Origin: a bacterium
GTDB lineage: Bacteria; Desulfobacterota; Binatia; HRBIN30; CADEER01
Reading direction: 5' to 3'
Assembly: GCA_030430165.1 (NCBI GenBank)
Contig: JAUIGL010000019.1
Span: 17,201-81,200 of the forward strand
DNA: 64,000 bases
Shown here: one piece after another, positions 16,945-27,109 of the stretch
Layout: every line of letters begins with the position of its first letter
Numbering within the stretch: position 1 is the first letter of the stretch
Notes under the pieces: generated by a model
Database searches by the model: none
The model's input: only the letters and a program-made list of their open reading frames with translations
Told to the model about the DNA's origin: nothing
Position numbers and translations under genes: made by a program

Positions 16945-19900
16945 ATGCTGACCGTTCATCGAAGCAACCGCGCCGAACGCCTGGTCGAGATGCTCGGCGA
17001 CGTGCTCAGTGAGCGCCCGGCCGGGCCGTTCGAGCAGGAGCACGTCATCGTCCAGGGGCGCGGCATGGAGCGCTGGTTGTCGATGCAGCTGGCGCAGCGC
17101 TTCGGGGTCTGGGCCAATCCGTCCTTTCCGTTCCCGCGACGCTTCCTGCTCGATCTGTTTCGCCAGGCCGACCCGGCGCCGGTGGCTGGCGAAGGGTTCG
17201 AGCCGGAGATCCTCGCCTGGGCGATCGCCGCGGAGCTGCCGGCGATGCTGGCCCAGGCCGAGATGGCGCCGGTGCGCGCCTATCTCGGCGCCGACTGGGA
17301 CGAGGGGCGCCTCTTGTCCTTGTCGCAGCGGATCGCGCGGACCTTCGACGATTACGTCGTTTTCCGCCCGGCGATGGTGACGGCCTGGGAACGGGGCGGC
17401 GACGGCGGCTGGGAAGCGGCGTTGTGGCGCCGTTTGGTCGAGAAGCTCGGTGCCCGGCACGTCGCCAACCGCGCTCAGGCGTTGCTGGCGCGTCTCGATG
17501 CAGCGACGGTCGAAGGCGATGCCTTGCGGATTCCGGCGCGGCTCTGCGTGTTCGGCGTGTCGACTCTGGCTCCCCTGTATCTGAGCATCGTCGCCCGCCT
17601 GGCGGAGCGGTCCGACGTTCACCTCTTCGTACTCAGCCCCTCGCAGGAGTACTGGTCGGGTCTACGCGCGCGGCGCGACGTCGTCATCGACCTGGCGCGT
17701 ATGTCGCCGGCCGAGGATCTCGCCGACGGCGACGTCATCGAGCGCGAGGTCGGCAATCGGCTGCTCGCTTCGCTGGGGCGGATCGGTGGCGAGTTTCAGG
17801 CATTGCTCGAGGCGGCCGGAGATTTCGCGGAAGAGGACGCGTTCGACGACCCGCAGGTCGCGGGTGAGACCTCGGTCCTGCCGGTGCTGCAGTCCGACAT
17901 GCTCCACCTGCGCTACCGCGGCGCCGTGGTGGAGCGACTGCCGTACTCGGCGGACGACCCCTCCTTCGAGGTGCACTCCTGCCATGGGCCGATGCGCGAA
18001 GTGCAGGTCTTGCACGACCGCCTGCGGGCCATGTTCGATCGCGACCCGAGCCTGCGGCCGCGCGACGTGATCGTCATGACCCCGGACATCGATGGCCTGG
18101 CTCCCTACGTCGAGGCGGTGTTCGACAGCGGCGAGGGGGATCGCAGCATTCCGTTTCGTATCGCCGACCGCAGCCCGGACGCGACCAGCGAGGTGTTCGA
18201 TGCCTTCACCGAGATCGTCGGTCTGCTGGCGGGAAGGGTCACGTCGGCGGGCGTAGCCGATCTGCTTCGTCTGCAGGTGGTACGCGCGCGCTTCGGCTTC
18301 GACGACGCCGAGGTAACCCTAGTCCGCGACTGGATCGATGGGAGCGAAATCCGCTGGGGGATCGATGCCGAGGACCGCGCCGCGCGCGGTCACCCCGCGG
18401 TCGACCAGAACACCTGGCAATTCGGCCTGCGGCGCCTGTTCCTCGGCTACGCGATCGGCGACGCGGAGGCCGACGCCGACGTGCCGTACGCTCCGTACGA
18501 CGACCTCGAAGGAGGCGACGGAGCCACCCTGGGCAAGCTCGCCGAGCTCTGTCGCCGCTTGTTTGCCCACGCGGCGCGCCTGCAGGGCCCGCTCGCGGTC
18601 TCGGAATGGCCGGAGCTGGTCGCGGCGATTACCGACGACCTGATTTGGAACGAGGGCTACGCCGCCTTCCAGGTGCAGTCGCTGCGCGCCGCGGCAACCG
18701 TGATCAGCGCGCGCGCTGCTGCGGCCGGTTACCAGGGCAGCGCCGATTCGGCGACGATGGTTCGCATGATCGGCGACGAGTTGCGGCTCTACGCGCCAGC
18801 CCGCGGGTTTCTCTCCGGCGAAGTGACGTTCTGCGAGTTGGTGCCGATGCGAACGATCCCGTTTCGCGTGGTTTGCCTGGTTGGAATGAACGACGGCGCA
18901 TTCCCGCGCAACGAGCGTCGCCCCGATTTCGACCGCATCGGCCAGCGGCGTTGCTGGGGCGACCGCTCACTGCGCGACGACGACCGCTACATGTTTCTCG
19001 AGGCACTGCTGTCGGCGCGCGAGACGTTCTACGTCAGCTACGTCGGGCAGGACGCGCAGTCGAACACCGAGGCACCGCCCTCGGTGGTCGTGCAGGAGCT
19101 GGTCGACGCCGTCCTCGAGTCGTTCTCAGGCGTCGATGCGGACAGCTTGGTGGCGCGTCACCCGATGCAGTCGTTCAATCGCCGCTACTTCACCGCAGCC
19201 GACGACGGGCCCGACCGTCACCTGGTGTCCTACTCGAAATCCGCCTACCAGGGGGCGCTGGCCTTGGCTTCGCCGCGCACCGCTGCGGGTGCCTTCGTCA
19301 CTGCCGCCGCCGCCGCGGCCGAGCCGGTGCTCGCCGTCGATGACCTGGTCGCCTTCTTCGAGCATCCCACCCGCACCTACCTCCAGCGACGGCTGCGCTT
19401 GTACCTCGGCGGAGACCTCGGCGCTCTCGAGACGCGCGAGCCGCTCGACCTCGACGCGCTCGAGAGATGGAAGCTGGGCGACGCGATGCTGAATCGAGCT
19501 TTGGGCGGCCAAGTTGTTGATTTCGCGTCTGTAGCGCGGCTAGGGTCGCTTCCGGTTGGGAGCCTGGGGGAGATCGTCTACGAGCAGATCGAGAGCGCGG
19601 TCTCGCAGATTGCGACGGTCGGGCGCGGCGCCGAATCGCGCTTGGTGGCGATCGATCGGCCGCTCGCCGGGTTTCGCGTCAGCGGCACGATCGAGACGGT
19701 CGACGACCACCAGCAGCGCTGGTCGCAGTACTCCAAGCTCGGCGGCAGGCTGGAGCTGGCGCTGTGGATTCGTCACCTGCTGCTCTGCCACGAGCTGCCC
19801 GAGGCGGCGATCCGCTCGCACCTGGTGGGGCGGCTCGCCAAGGGCGCGGGGATGATTACGTTCGAGCCTTGCGCTGCGGCCGAGCAGATTCTGGAGGGCC

Positions 19901-20193
19901 TCGTCTCTCTCTATGCCGAAGGCATGCGCTTGCCGCTTCCGCTGTTCCGCAACGCATCGCGCGCCTTTGTCGAAAAACTCGCCAAGACGGGCAGCGCCGA
20001 CGGTGCTCGCAGGGCCGCGGAGCGCGGCTTTCGCGGCGATGCCTTCGACGACAGCAGCGACCCGTACGTGCGCCAGGTCTACGGCGAACGCAATCCCTTC
20101 AGCGCCGGGGATCCGGCGGCGGACGACGCCGCTCGCATCGCTCGGATCGTCTACGAGCCGTTGCTCGCGGCACGCAACGAGGAACAACTGTGA
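16945..20193 (+). CDS. recC: Exodeoxyribonuclease V gamma subunit RecC
   Basis: RecC subunit of the RecBCD helicase-nuclease, 1082 aa (E. coli RecC is 1122). It splits the duplex, holds the complex together and in model bacteria reads the Chi site on the 3' strand. Family segments include HRSNRAERLVEMLGDVL at the N-terminus, IVQGRGMERWLSMQLAQRFG, LHLRYRGA... through FEVHSCHGPMREVQVLHDRL, and CLVGMNDGAFPRNERRPDFD. RecC is a degenerate helicase, and the ATP-binding residues are accordingly missing. The ATG at 16945 sits just before the first conserved strand. First gene of recC-recB-recD; its TGA overlaps the recB GTG start by 4 bp. Confidence 0.95.
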   Translation: MLTVHRSNRAERLVEMLGDVLSERPAGPFEQEHVIVQGRGMERWLSMQLAQRFGVWANPSFPFPRRFLLDLFRQADPAPVAGEGFEPEILAWAIAAELPAMLAQAEMAPVRAYLGADWDEGRLLSLSQRIARTFDDYVVFRPAMVTAWERGGDGGWEAALWRRLVEKLGARHVANRAQALLARLDAATVEGDALRIPARLCVFGVSTLAPLYLSIVARLAERSDVHLFVLSPSQEYWSGLRARRDVVIDLARMSPAEDLADGDVIEREVGNRLLASLGRIGGEFQALLEAAGDFAEEDAFDDPQVAGETSVLPVLQSDMLHLRYRGAVVERLPYSADDPSFEVHSCHGPMREVQVLHDRLRAMFDRDPSLRPRDVIVMTPDIDGLAPYVEAVFDSGEGDRSIPFRIADRSPDATSEVFDAFTEIVGLLAGRVTSAGVADLLRLQVVRARFGFDDAEVTLVRDWIDGSEIRWGIDAEDRAARGHPAVDQNTWQFGLRRLFLGYAIGDAEADADVPYAPYDDLEGGDGATLGKLAELCRRLFAHAARLQGPLAVSEWPELVAAITDDLIWNEGYAAFQVQSLRAAATVISARAAAAGYQGSADSATMVRMIGDELRLYAPARGFLSGEVTFCELVPMRTIPFRVVCLVGMNDGAFPRNERRPDFDRIGQRRCWGDRSLRDDDRYMFLEALLSARETFYVSYVGQDAQSNTEAPPSVVVQELVDAVLESFSGVDADSLVARHPMQSFNRRYFTAADDGPDRHLVSYSKSAYQGALALASPRTAAGAFVTAAAAAAEPVLAVDDLVAFFEHPTRTYLQRRLRLYLGGDLGALETREPLDLDALERWKLGDAMLNRALGGQVVDFASVARLGSLPVGSLGEIVYEQIESAVSQIATVGRGAESRLVAIDRPLAGFRVSGTIETVDDHQQRWSQYSKLGGRLELALWIRHLLLCHELPEAAIRSHLVGRLAKGAGMITFEPCAAAEQILEGLVSLYAEGMRLPLPLFRNASRAFVEKLAKTGSADGARRAAERGFRGDAFDDSSDPYVRQVYGERNPFSAGDPAADDAARIARIVYEPLLAARNEEQL

Positions 20194-23100
20194 GCACTCC
20201 CGAGCTCGACCACTTCGCCGCCGACCTCGACGGCACCGTGCTGGTGGAGGCCAGTGCCGGCACCGGCAAGACCTATGCGATCGAGATGCTCTACCTGCGC
20301 CTGCTGCTCGAGCGCGGCATGGACCCAGAGCAGATCGTCGTCGTCACCTACACCAACGCCGCCGCGGCCGAGCTGCGCCAGCGGGTTCGCGCCCGGGTGC
20401 GCGCGGCGCACGAGTTCCTCGCCGGCGATGCCGAGGCGAGCGAGCCCTGGATGCAGTACCTCGAGCAGCGACCCGATCGAGACGCCGCCATCAAGCAACT
20501 GTTGACCGCCCTGTTCGGCTTCGATCGCGCGTCGATATCCACCATCCACGGTTTCTGTCAGCGAGTCCTCGTCGAGCACGCCTTCGACAGCGGCGCGACC
20601 TTCGATCTGCAGATGACGGCGGACCAAACTCCGATCGTCGACGAGGTGGTTCGCGACTTCGTCGCCGCCAGGTTGGTCACGGCGCCGCGCGCGCTGGCTG
20701 CCGCGGTCTGGGGGCAGGGCGCCCTGCAGGGCATGGAGCGCTTTGCCGCGCTGGTGGCGGCGCAGCCAGAGCTCGACGTGGTGCCGCAAGCGGAGGCGCC
20801 GTCGGACACGTTCGAGGAATGGCGGCGCGAGCTCGAGGCCGCTCGCACGCTTTGGCGACAGCGGCGCGAGGAGATCTGCGCGCTGCGCGTAGATGAGCGG
20901 GTTCTCAAGAAACCCAGTCGCATGGATCGCGCCACCGTCGTTGCCGGGCTCGATACCGCGTTTGCCGACGGCGATTACTTCGCCAGCAAGCGTTGGCCGG
21001 ACTTGTACAAAATCACCGCCGAATACCTCGAACAGGCGACGCTCAAGAAGCACAAGGCCGAGACCCCGACGCATCCCTTCTTCGATAGCTGCCAGCGGCT
21101 CTGCGACCTGGAACGAGAGCTCGAGTCGGCGTTCCGGGCATCTTTGTTTGGCGAGCTGGCGGACTACGCGCGCGGCGAATTGCCGCGGCGCAAGCTGCAG
21201 CGCGGAGTCGCCTACTTCGACGACCTGCTGGTCGAGTTGCGTGCGGCGCTGCGCTCGGATCGCGGGACACAACTGGCGAGCAAGCTGCGCGCGCGCTTCG
21301 GCGCGGCGCTGATCGACGAGTTTCAGGACACCGACCCGGTGCAGTACGAGATCTTCAGGCGCGCCTTCGCCGAAGGTGGCTTGCCGCTGATCCTGATCGG
21401 CGATCCCAAGCAGAGCATCTACTCGTTTCGCGGCGCCGACGTGCGCACCTACGTCGCCGCGGGGCGCGAGGCAAAGCAGCGGTACACGCTCAACACCAAC
21501 CGCAGGTCGAGCGACCGTCTGGTCGCCGGGGTCAACCAGCTGTTCGCGGTGGAGAACGCCTTTCTGGTCGATGGCATCGACTTCGCACCGGCGCTGCCGA
21601 GCGAGAAGGTAGCCGAGATCGGCGGCGATCCCGGCGGCTTGGCGATCCTTCGCTGTGAAGCTCCGGAGGCTCCGCCAAGAGAGAGATCGGGCGGCGGGCC
21701 GTACCGGCGAGCGATCCTTCGCGCCCTGCCGACGCGCATCGTTTCCCTGCTCGACGGACCGGCGACGATCGACGACCGCGGCGTTCGCGCCGGTGACATC
21801 GCAGTGCTCTGCCGCACCAACGCCGAGGCGGCCGAGTTGCAGGTGGAGCTGCGCAACCGTGGCGTACCGACCGTGTTGCACGGCGACCGCAGCGTGTTCG
21901 AAGCTCCGGAGGCGGAGGAGATGTCGCGCGTGCTGCGTGCTCTCGTCGACCCGCGCGACGCGGCCGCGGTGCGCTCCGCCCTGTGCACCGGTTTGTGCGG
22001 GCGCAACGGCGACGATCTTCTGCGGATCGAGGCGGAGGAGGCGGAGGAAGAGTGGCAGGGGTGGATCGATCGCTTCGACGCCTGGCGCGAGCGGTGGCTC
22101 GATCACGGCTTCATGTCGGCATTTCGAGCGTTGATCGATCACTGCGAATCGACCGACCGGCTGTTGCGGATCGACGGCGGCGAACGCCGCCTGACCAACT
22201 ATCTGCACATCGCCGAGCTGCTGCAGGTGGCCTCGCGCCGACTGCGCGCCGGGCCGCTCGGGCTGCTGGATTGGCTGACGTTGATGTCCTCCGATGCCTC
22301 GGCGCGCGGCGAGATGGCGGCGGAGGACGTTCAGATCCGCCTGGAGAGCGACGAGGACGCGGTCATCCTGACGACCATCCACAAGAGTAAGGGGCTACAG
22401 TATCCGATCGTTTTCGTCCCCTACCTGTGGAATTCGAGCGCGCGCGGTGGACGCTCCGATTGGTTCCGGGTTTTCGCCTCGGCGGAGAACCGGCGCGCGG
22501 TCTACGTCGACGCGCCGCTTCCCGACGAGATCAAGAACACCGCCGCTCTCGATCAGATGGCGGAGGACATGCGGCTCGCCTACGTGGCGCTGACCCGCGC
22601 GCAGCGTGCCTGCTTCGTGTTCACCACCGACTACGCCGCCGACAATCCGGAGAAGTCGCCGATCGGCCGTCTGCTCGCCGAGCGGTTGAGCGATGGTCCG
22701 CCGCGAGACGGCGATGCGATCCGCTTCGAGCCGCTGCCCGAGGGGGAGCCGTCGCTGAGCGTCGATGGCGATCGCGGGCCGCGCTTGAGCCCGCCGCCGG
22801 CGCCGCCGGAGATTCGGCGCGGTTGGCGCGTCTCCAGCTTCTCCGGCCTGACCCGGCGCGCCGAGGAGCTCGCCAGCGAAGAGGAAGAGGGCCTCGACCG
22901 CGACGCCGTCGAGGAGGCGCCCATCGCGCGATCGCTCGACGAGGCGGCCGAGGTGCCGCTCGCCGACCTCGGCGCCGGCCCGCGATTCGGTGTGATGGTC
23001 CATTCGGTGCTGGAGAACATCGACTTCGCCGCGGTCGACGTCGAAGTGGTCGGCGAGACGGCGCGGCGCTACGCGGTCGGCCAGCGCCTCGGCTCCAGCC

Positions 23101-23717
23101 AGCTCGAAGTGCTGACTGACGCGTTGGCGGAGATCGTCCGCGCGCCCTTGCTCGGCGATGCCCCGGAGCTGTCGCTTGCGGCGGTCGACCGTGCGCACAG
23201 GCTCGACGAGCTCGAGTTCATTCTGCCGGTGGCGCCGAACGGCGCAAAGCGGCTGGATCCGGTGCGCCTCGCCGAGGTGTTGGCACGCCATCCCGATGCG
23301 GTCGAGCCGACCTATGTCGAGCGGGTGGGGCGGCTCGACTTCAAGGCATTCGCCGGCTTTCTCCGCGGCTTCGTCGATCTCGTCTTCGAGCACGCGGGCC
23401 GCTGGTACGTCGTCGACTACAAGTCGAACTTCCTCGGCCGCAGTTGGGGCGACTACGCGCCGCGCCGGCTGGCTGCTTCCATGCACGAGCACGACTACTA
23501 TCTGCAGTACCTGCTCTACGTGGTTGCCGTCGACCGCTACCTGCGGCTGCGCCAGCCGGGCTACGACTACGAGACTGGGTTCGGCGGAGCGCTCTACCTG
23601 TTTCTTCGCGGAATGACGCCGCGTTTGGCGGGCAACGGAGTTTTTCACGATCGGCCGCCGGCGCGGCTGATCGCGGAGCTGTCGTCGCTGTTCGCCGGAG
23701 GCGACGCGCATGGCTGA
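20190..23717 (+). CDS. recB: Exodeoxyribonuclease V beta subunit RecB
   Basis: RecB, 1175 aa, the 3'-5' UvrD-type helicase and nuclease subunit of RecBCD for double-strand break repair. Walker A is EASAGTGKT with Lys27. Walker B is IDEFQDTDPVQYEI, motif III GDPKQSIYSFRGAD, motif V TTIHKSKGLQYP and motif VI YVALTRAQ. The C-terminal nuclease domain shows the VVDYKSN motif whose Asp and Lys are catalytic in E. coli RecB. Length almost equals E. coli RecB (1180). The GTG start is embedded in the recC stop, and the end overlaps recD by 8 bp, so the three subunits are translationally coupled. Confidence 0.96.
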   Translation: MSTPELDHFAADLDGTVLVEASAGTGKTYAIEMLYLRLLLERGMDPEQIVVVTYTNAAAAELRQRVRARVRAAHEFLAGDAEASEPWMQYLEQRPDRDAAIKQLLTALFGFDRASISTIHGFCQRVLVEHAFDSGATFDLQMTADQTPIVDEVVRDFVAARLVTAPRALAAAVWGQGALQGMERFAALVAAQPELDVVPQAEAPSDTFEEWRRELEAARTLWRQRREEICALRVDERVLKKPSRMDRATVVAGLDTAFADGDYFASKRWPDLYKITAEYLEQATLKKHKAETPTHPFFDSCQRLCDLERELESAFRASLFGELADYARGELPRRKLQRGVAYFDDLLVELRAALRSDRGTQLASKLRARFGAALIDEFQDTDPVQYEIFRRAFAEGGLPLILIGDPKQSIYSFRGADVRTYVAAGREAKQRYTLNTNRRSSDRLVAGVNQLFAVENAFLVDGIDFAPALPSEKVAEIGGDPGGLAILRCEAPEAPPRERSGGGPYRRAILRALPTRIVSLLDGPATIDDRGVRAGDIAVLCRTNAEAAELQVELRNRGVPTVLHGDRSVFEAPEAEEMSRVLRALVDPRDAAAVRSALCTGLCGRNGDDLLRIEAEEAEEEWQGWIDRFDAWRERWLDHGFMSAFRALIDHCESTDRLLRIDGGERRLTNYLHIAELLQVASRRLRAGPLGLLDWLTLMSSDASARGEMAAEDVQIRLESDEDAVILTTIHKSKGLQYPIVFVPYLWNSSARGGRSDWFRVFASAENRRAVYVDAPLPDEIKNTAALDQMAEDMRLAYVALTRAQRACFVFTTDYAADNPEKSPIGRLLAERLSDGPPRDGDAIRFEPLPEGEPSLSVDGDRGPRLSPPPAPPEIRRGWRVSSFSGLTRRAEELASEEEEGLDRDAVEEAPIARSLDEAAEVPLADLGAGPRFGVMVHSVLENIDFAAVDVEVVGETARRYAVGQRLGSSQLEVLTDALAEIVRAPLLGDAPELSLAAVDRAHRLDELEFILPVAPNGAKRLDPVRLAEVLARHPDAVEPTYVERVGRLDFKAFAGFLRGFVDLVFEHAGRWYVVDYKSNFLGRSWGDYAPRRLAASMHEHDYYLQYLLYVVAVDRYLRLRQPGYDYETGFGGALYLFLRGMTPRLAGNGVFHDRPPARLIAELSSLFAGGDAHG

Positions 23718-25551
23718 TCCGCGCGCGGAGCTGCAGCGGCTGCGCGGCGCCGGCGTCGTCGGCGACCTCGATTGGCACTTCGCCACGACGTTGACCGCAG
23801 CGCTCGGCGAAGCCGACGAGCGCGTAGGTCTTGCCGCCGGGCTGGTGAGTCGCGCTCTCTCTCAGGGACACGTTTGCCTGGATCTGCGCCAGCTGTGTGC
23901 CGATCCGGCACTGGCGACCGAGGATGGCTCCGCCTGCGGGGTCGCGGTTCCCGCGCTCGACGAGTGGCTGGACGCTCTGCGGGCGAGTCCGCTGTGCGGC
24001 GCCGGTGGAGTGCTTTCACCGCTGGTGCTGGAGGACGCGCGCCTCTACACGCGCCGCTACTGGCGCTACGAAACGGCGCTGGCGGAGACCGTTCGCCGGC
24101 GATGTCGCGAAGTCGATCCCGGGCTCTCCGCGTCCGCGGTGCGCAGCCTGATCGATCGACACTTCGGTGCGGCCAGCGGTGATCCGGATTGGCAGCGGAT
24201 CGCGGCGACAGTGGCGGTGTATCGGAGCTTCTGTATCGTTTCCGGGGGACCCGGCACCGGCAAGACCTTCACCGTGGCGAAGATGCTGTGCGTGCTCGCC
24301 GAGATCGAGCGATCGGCGCGCGACCGGCTTCCAGACGTCGTCCTGATGGCGCCGACCGGCAAGGCCGCGCAACGCCTCGGTGAGTCGATGCTCGGCGCCG
24401 CCGAGTCGATTGATGCTCCGCCGGAGGTGCTCGCCCTGTTGGGGCAGCGGCCGACCACCATCCACCGCGCTCTCGGGCGGCGGCCGCGCACCCGGACCCG
24501 GTTCCGCCACGATCGCTCGAATCCGCTGCAGGCCGACGTCGTCGTCATCGACGAGGCCTCGATGGTCGACATGGCCCTGATGTCGCGCGCCCTCGACGCG
24601 GTGCCGCTCGACGCGCGCGTCGTCCTTCTCGGCGACCGCGATCAGCTCGCCTCGGTCGAAGCGGGCGCGATCCTCGCGGATCTCTACGGCGACGCCGATC
24701 GCCACGCCTATAGCGCGGAATTTGCGGCTCGACTGGCGGAGGCGGGAAGCGAAGTTCTCGGCGCCGCGACGGCGCCGCCGATCCGCGACGGCATCGTGTC
24801 GCTGCGGCGCAACTACCGCTACGGCGCCGACAGCGCGATCGGCCGACTGGCGGCGGCGATCAACCGAGGAGCCGAGGACGAGGTGCTCGACCTGCTCGTG
24901 TCGCAGGCGGACTCGCAAGTCGAGTTGCGACCGTCGCTCGAGCACGGCGTCGCACCGCTGCTCGACAGCGCCGTCGCCGGGCTCGCCGGATCGTTCTCGG
25001 GCTCTCCGCAAGAGCGCCTGCAGTGCTTGCGCCGCTTCCGCATTCTTTCGCCGCTGCGCCGCGGGCCGTTTGGAGTCGAGGAGCTCAACCGCCAGGCCGA
25101 GGCTCGGCTGCGCAGTGAGCGGTTGATCGCGACCGGCGAAGAGCTGTACCCGGGCAAGCCGATCATGGTGGTGCAGAACGATGTCGAGATCGGGCTGTTC
25201 AACGGCGATGTCGGGGTCTTGGTCGACAGCGAGGGAGGCGGCCATCGCGCGGTGTTTGCCGACGGCGACGACGTGCGGCTGGTATCGTTGGCGCGTATCC
25301 CGGCGTTCGAGACGGTCTACGCGACCACCGTGCACAAGAGCCAGGGGTCGGAGTTCGAGGAGGTCTCGGTGGTGCTTCCCGACCGGATCTCGCCGTTGCT
25401 GACCCGCGAGCTGATGTACACCGCGGTGACCCGAGCGCGGCGCCGTGTCGTCATCTACGGCGCTGCCGAGGTGGTTGCCGCGGCGGTCGGCCGCCGCGTC
25501 GCGCGCGCGTCGGGCTTGCGCAGCCGCCTCTGGGGCGGCTCCGCGGAGTGA
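23710..25551 (+). CDS. recD: Exodeoxyribonuclease V alpha subunit RecD
   Basis: RecD, 613 aa, the 5'-3' SF1B helicase of RecBCD. The N-terminal domain that docks on RecC is followed by Walker A SGGPGTGKTF (Lys185), the motif MAPTGKAAQRLGES, Walker B VVIDEASMVDMALM, GDRDQLASVEAGAIL, and the C-terminal VYATTVHKSQGSEFEEV and YTAVTRARRRV motifs. Length matches E. coli RecD (608). It is the last gene of the operon and overlaps recB by 8 bp. A 102-bp spacer separates it from the next gene. Confidence 0.96.
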   Translation: MADPRAELQRLRGAGVVGDLDWHFATTLTAALGEADERVGLAAGLVSRALSQGHVCLDLRQLCADPALATEDGSACGVAVPALDEWLDALRASPLCGAGGVLSPLVLEDARLYTRRYWRYETALAETVRRRCREVDPGLSASAVRSLIDRHFGAASGDPDWQRIAATVAVYRSFCIVSGGPGTGKTFTVAKMLCVLAEIERSARDRLPDVVLMAPTGKAAQRLGESMLGAAESIDAPPEVLALLGQRPTTIHRALGRRPRTRTRFRHDRSNPLQADVVVIDEASMVDMALMSRALDAVPLDARVVLLGDRDQLASVEAGAILADLYGDADRHAYSAEFAARLAEAGSEVLGAATAPPIRDGIVSLRRNYRYGADSAIGRLAAAINRGAEDEVLDLLVSQADSQVELRPSLEHGVAPLLDSAVAGLAGSFSGSPQERLQCLRRFRILSPLRRGPFGVEELNRQAEARLRSERLIATGEELYPGKPIMVVQNDVEIGLFNGDVGVLVDSEGGGHRAVFADGDDVRLVSLARIPAFETVYATTVHKSQGSEFEEVSVVLPDRISPLLTRELMYTAVTRARRRVVIYGAAEVVAAAVGRRVARASGLRSRLWGGSAE

Positions 25552-25653
25552 GCAGGCGGGTTCTGGCAATCGCGTGGCCGTCAGAGGATTCCCTGATTGC
25601 TCGCTCCGGTCTGCCGGACGTATAGCTGTGGCACGTCGAACTGGGGGGAGCTT

Positions 25654-26460
25654 ATGACCTGGCGGGAGCGCTACGAGCGACACAAGGACGCGATGCGGGT
25701 TGGCGACGTCATCGCCTGCGGCGGTCATGGCCTTCTGTCGCGCTTGATCATGACGAGCTCGGGGTCGCCGGTCTCGCACGCCTGCATGGTTTCGAGCGAG
25801 GCCGAGGGCGACCGCGGGCCGTTGGTTCTCGAGGCGACCCGGAGTGACGGCGATCTCGCCGGCAAGCAGGGGGTCGGCGAAGACCCTCTGGCTCATTTTC
25901 TCCAGGAGTACGAAGGTGACGTCTGGTGGCTGCCGCTCGCCGTCGGCCCGCAAAGGATCCCGCCAACTTTTGAGCGCGCTGCCTTCGATCGGTTCGTCGA
26001 CCAGGTCATCGGCACTCCCTTCGACGACGTCGACGGCGCCCTCTCGGTGGTGCGAGACGTGTTCGACAACATGCTGCAGATCACCGACCGCAGCCTGTTT
26101 CCGGATACCGATCGCTTTTTCTGCTCGGAGCTCGTCGTCTACGCTCTGCAGGTCGCCGGCGTCGTCGATCCGAACATCGACTCCTCGATCACGTCGCCCA
26201 AGGACCTCTGCGGCTTTTCCATTTACGGCGGGCCGGCGGTGCCGCTGAAGGGCAATGCCGCGCTCGATCTGGTGGTCGACGGTGGCACCCTCGGCCGCAA
26301 CATGACGGATCTGGCAGCCGCAGCTCTCACCAAGGAGCACTTCGGCGAGGCGCGCCGGCTGACGATTTCGTCGCGCGACGTCAAGCGCCGCCTCGAGAAG
26401 CGCCAGAGCGACATCGAACGGCTGCGCCAGGGGGTCGTAGAGAGTCGCGGTCACCGCTAA
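25654..26460 (+). CDS. YiiX/permuted papain-like amidase family protein (NlpC/P60-like)
   Basis: Predicted cytoplasmic protein of 268 aa resembling YiiX/YebB-type circularly permuted papain-fold hydrolases. Support: an N-terminal RVGDVIACGGHGLLSRLIM followed by a His in SPVSHACMV, and a later Cys in DTDRFFCSELVVYALQVAG. This HxxC order with the His before the Cys is the hallmark of the permuted fold. The start at 25654 is preceded by GGGGGGAG, a strong ribosome site. The C-terminus becomes charged and helical (VKRRLEKRQSDIERLRQ). Substrate unknown; family members cleave peptide or lipid-amide bonds. Possibly co-transcribed with the HD protein 10 bp downstream. Confidence 0.65.
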   Translation: MTWRERYERHKDAMRVGDVIACGGHGLLSRLIMTSSGSPVSHACMVSSEAEGDRGPLVLEATRSDGDLAGKQGVGEDPLAHFLQEYEGDVWWLPLAVGPQRIPPTFERAAFDRFVDQVIGTPFDDVDGALSVVRDVFDNMLQITDRSLFPDTDRFFCSELVVYALQVAGVVDPNIDSSITSPKDLCGFSIYGGPAVPLKGNAALDLVVDGGTLGRNMTDLAAAALTKEHFGEARRLTISSRDVKRRLEKRQSDIERLRQGVVESRGHR

Positions 26461-26470
26461 GATCGTCGGC

Positions 26471-27031
26471 ATGCTGGGCCGACGATTCGAGCAGGCTCTG
26501 GTGTTCGCCGCGCGGCGCCACGAGGACCAGCGCCGCAAGGGCACCGACATTCCCTACGTCTCGCACCTTCTCGCGGTTTGCGCGCTGGTCGTCGAGGCGG
26601 GTGGCGACGAGGACTGCGCGATCGCCGCGCTGTTGCACGATGCGGTCGAGGACCAGAAGGCCACGGCAGCCGAGATCGAAGCCCTGTTTGGCGGCGAGGT
26701 GGCGGGAGTCGTCGTCGAGTGTTCGGACACCGACGAGGAGCCGAAACCGCCGTGGCGCGAGCGCAAGCAAGCGTTCCTCGCGCGCATGGCCGAGCTGTCG
26801 GATCGCGCCCGCCTGGTGGTGGCCGCCGACAAGCTGCACAACGCCAGTGCGACTCTGGCCGATCTCGCGGCCGGCGATGCGGGCCTCTGGGAAAAGTTCA
26901 ACGGCGGTCGCGAAGGGACCCTGTGGTACTACCGGAGTATTGCCGACGCGCTCGGCTCCGACGACGCTCTGTCGAGAAGACTGGCGGCGACGGTCGACCG
27001 GCTCGAGGAGCTCGCCGCCCGCCAGCCGTAG
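26471..27031 (+). CDS. HD-domain phosphohydrolase (RelA/SpoT hydrolase-like)
   Basis: Small metal-dependent HD hydrolase, 186 aa, of the HD_4 group related to the hydrolase half of SpoT and to MESH1. The metal-site residues appear in order: His in AARRHEDQRRKG, His in SHLLAV, the HD pair in LLHDAVED, and Asp in AADKLHNA. Such stand-alone domains hydrolyse ppGpp, NADPH or related nucleotides, but the substrate here cannot be assigned. The gene follows the YiiX-like gene after 10 bp and is probably in the same transcript. Confidence 0.82.
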   Translation: MLGRRFEQALVFAARRHEDQRRKGTDIPYVSHLLAVCALVVEAGGDEDCAIAALLHDAVEDQKATAAEIEALFGGEVAGVVVECSDTDEEPKPPWRERKQAFLARMAELSDRARLVVAADKLHNASATLADLAAGDAGLWEKFNGGREGTLWYYRSIADALGSDDALSRRLAATVDRLEELAARQP

Positions 27032-27109
27032 GCCGGCGCGGCGCCGGGGTGGTGCGAGCGTCGCGCCGGGCGTTTGCAACCCGCGTTCGACTGGTGTTTG
27101 AACGGACGG

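Noticed and set aside
20151..22382. 743-codon minus-strand frame opposite recB
   Set aside because: Low-complexity His/Arg/Gln-rich product; recB motifs on the plus strand account for the region.
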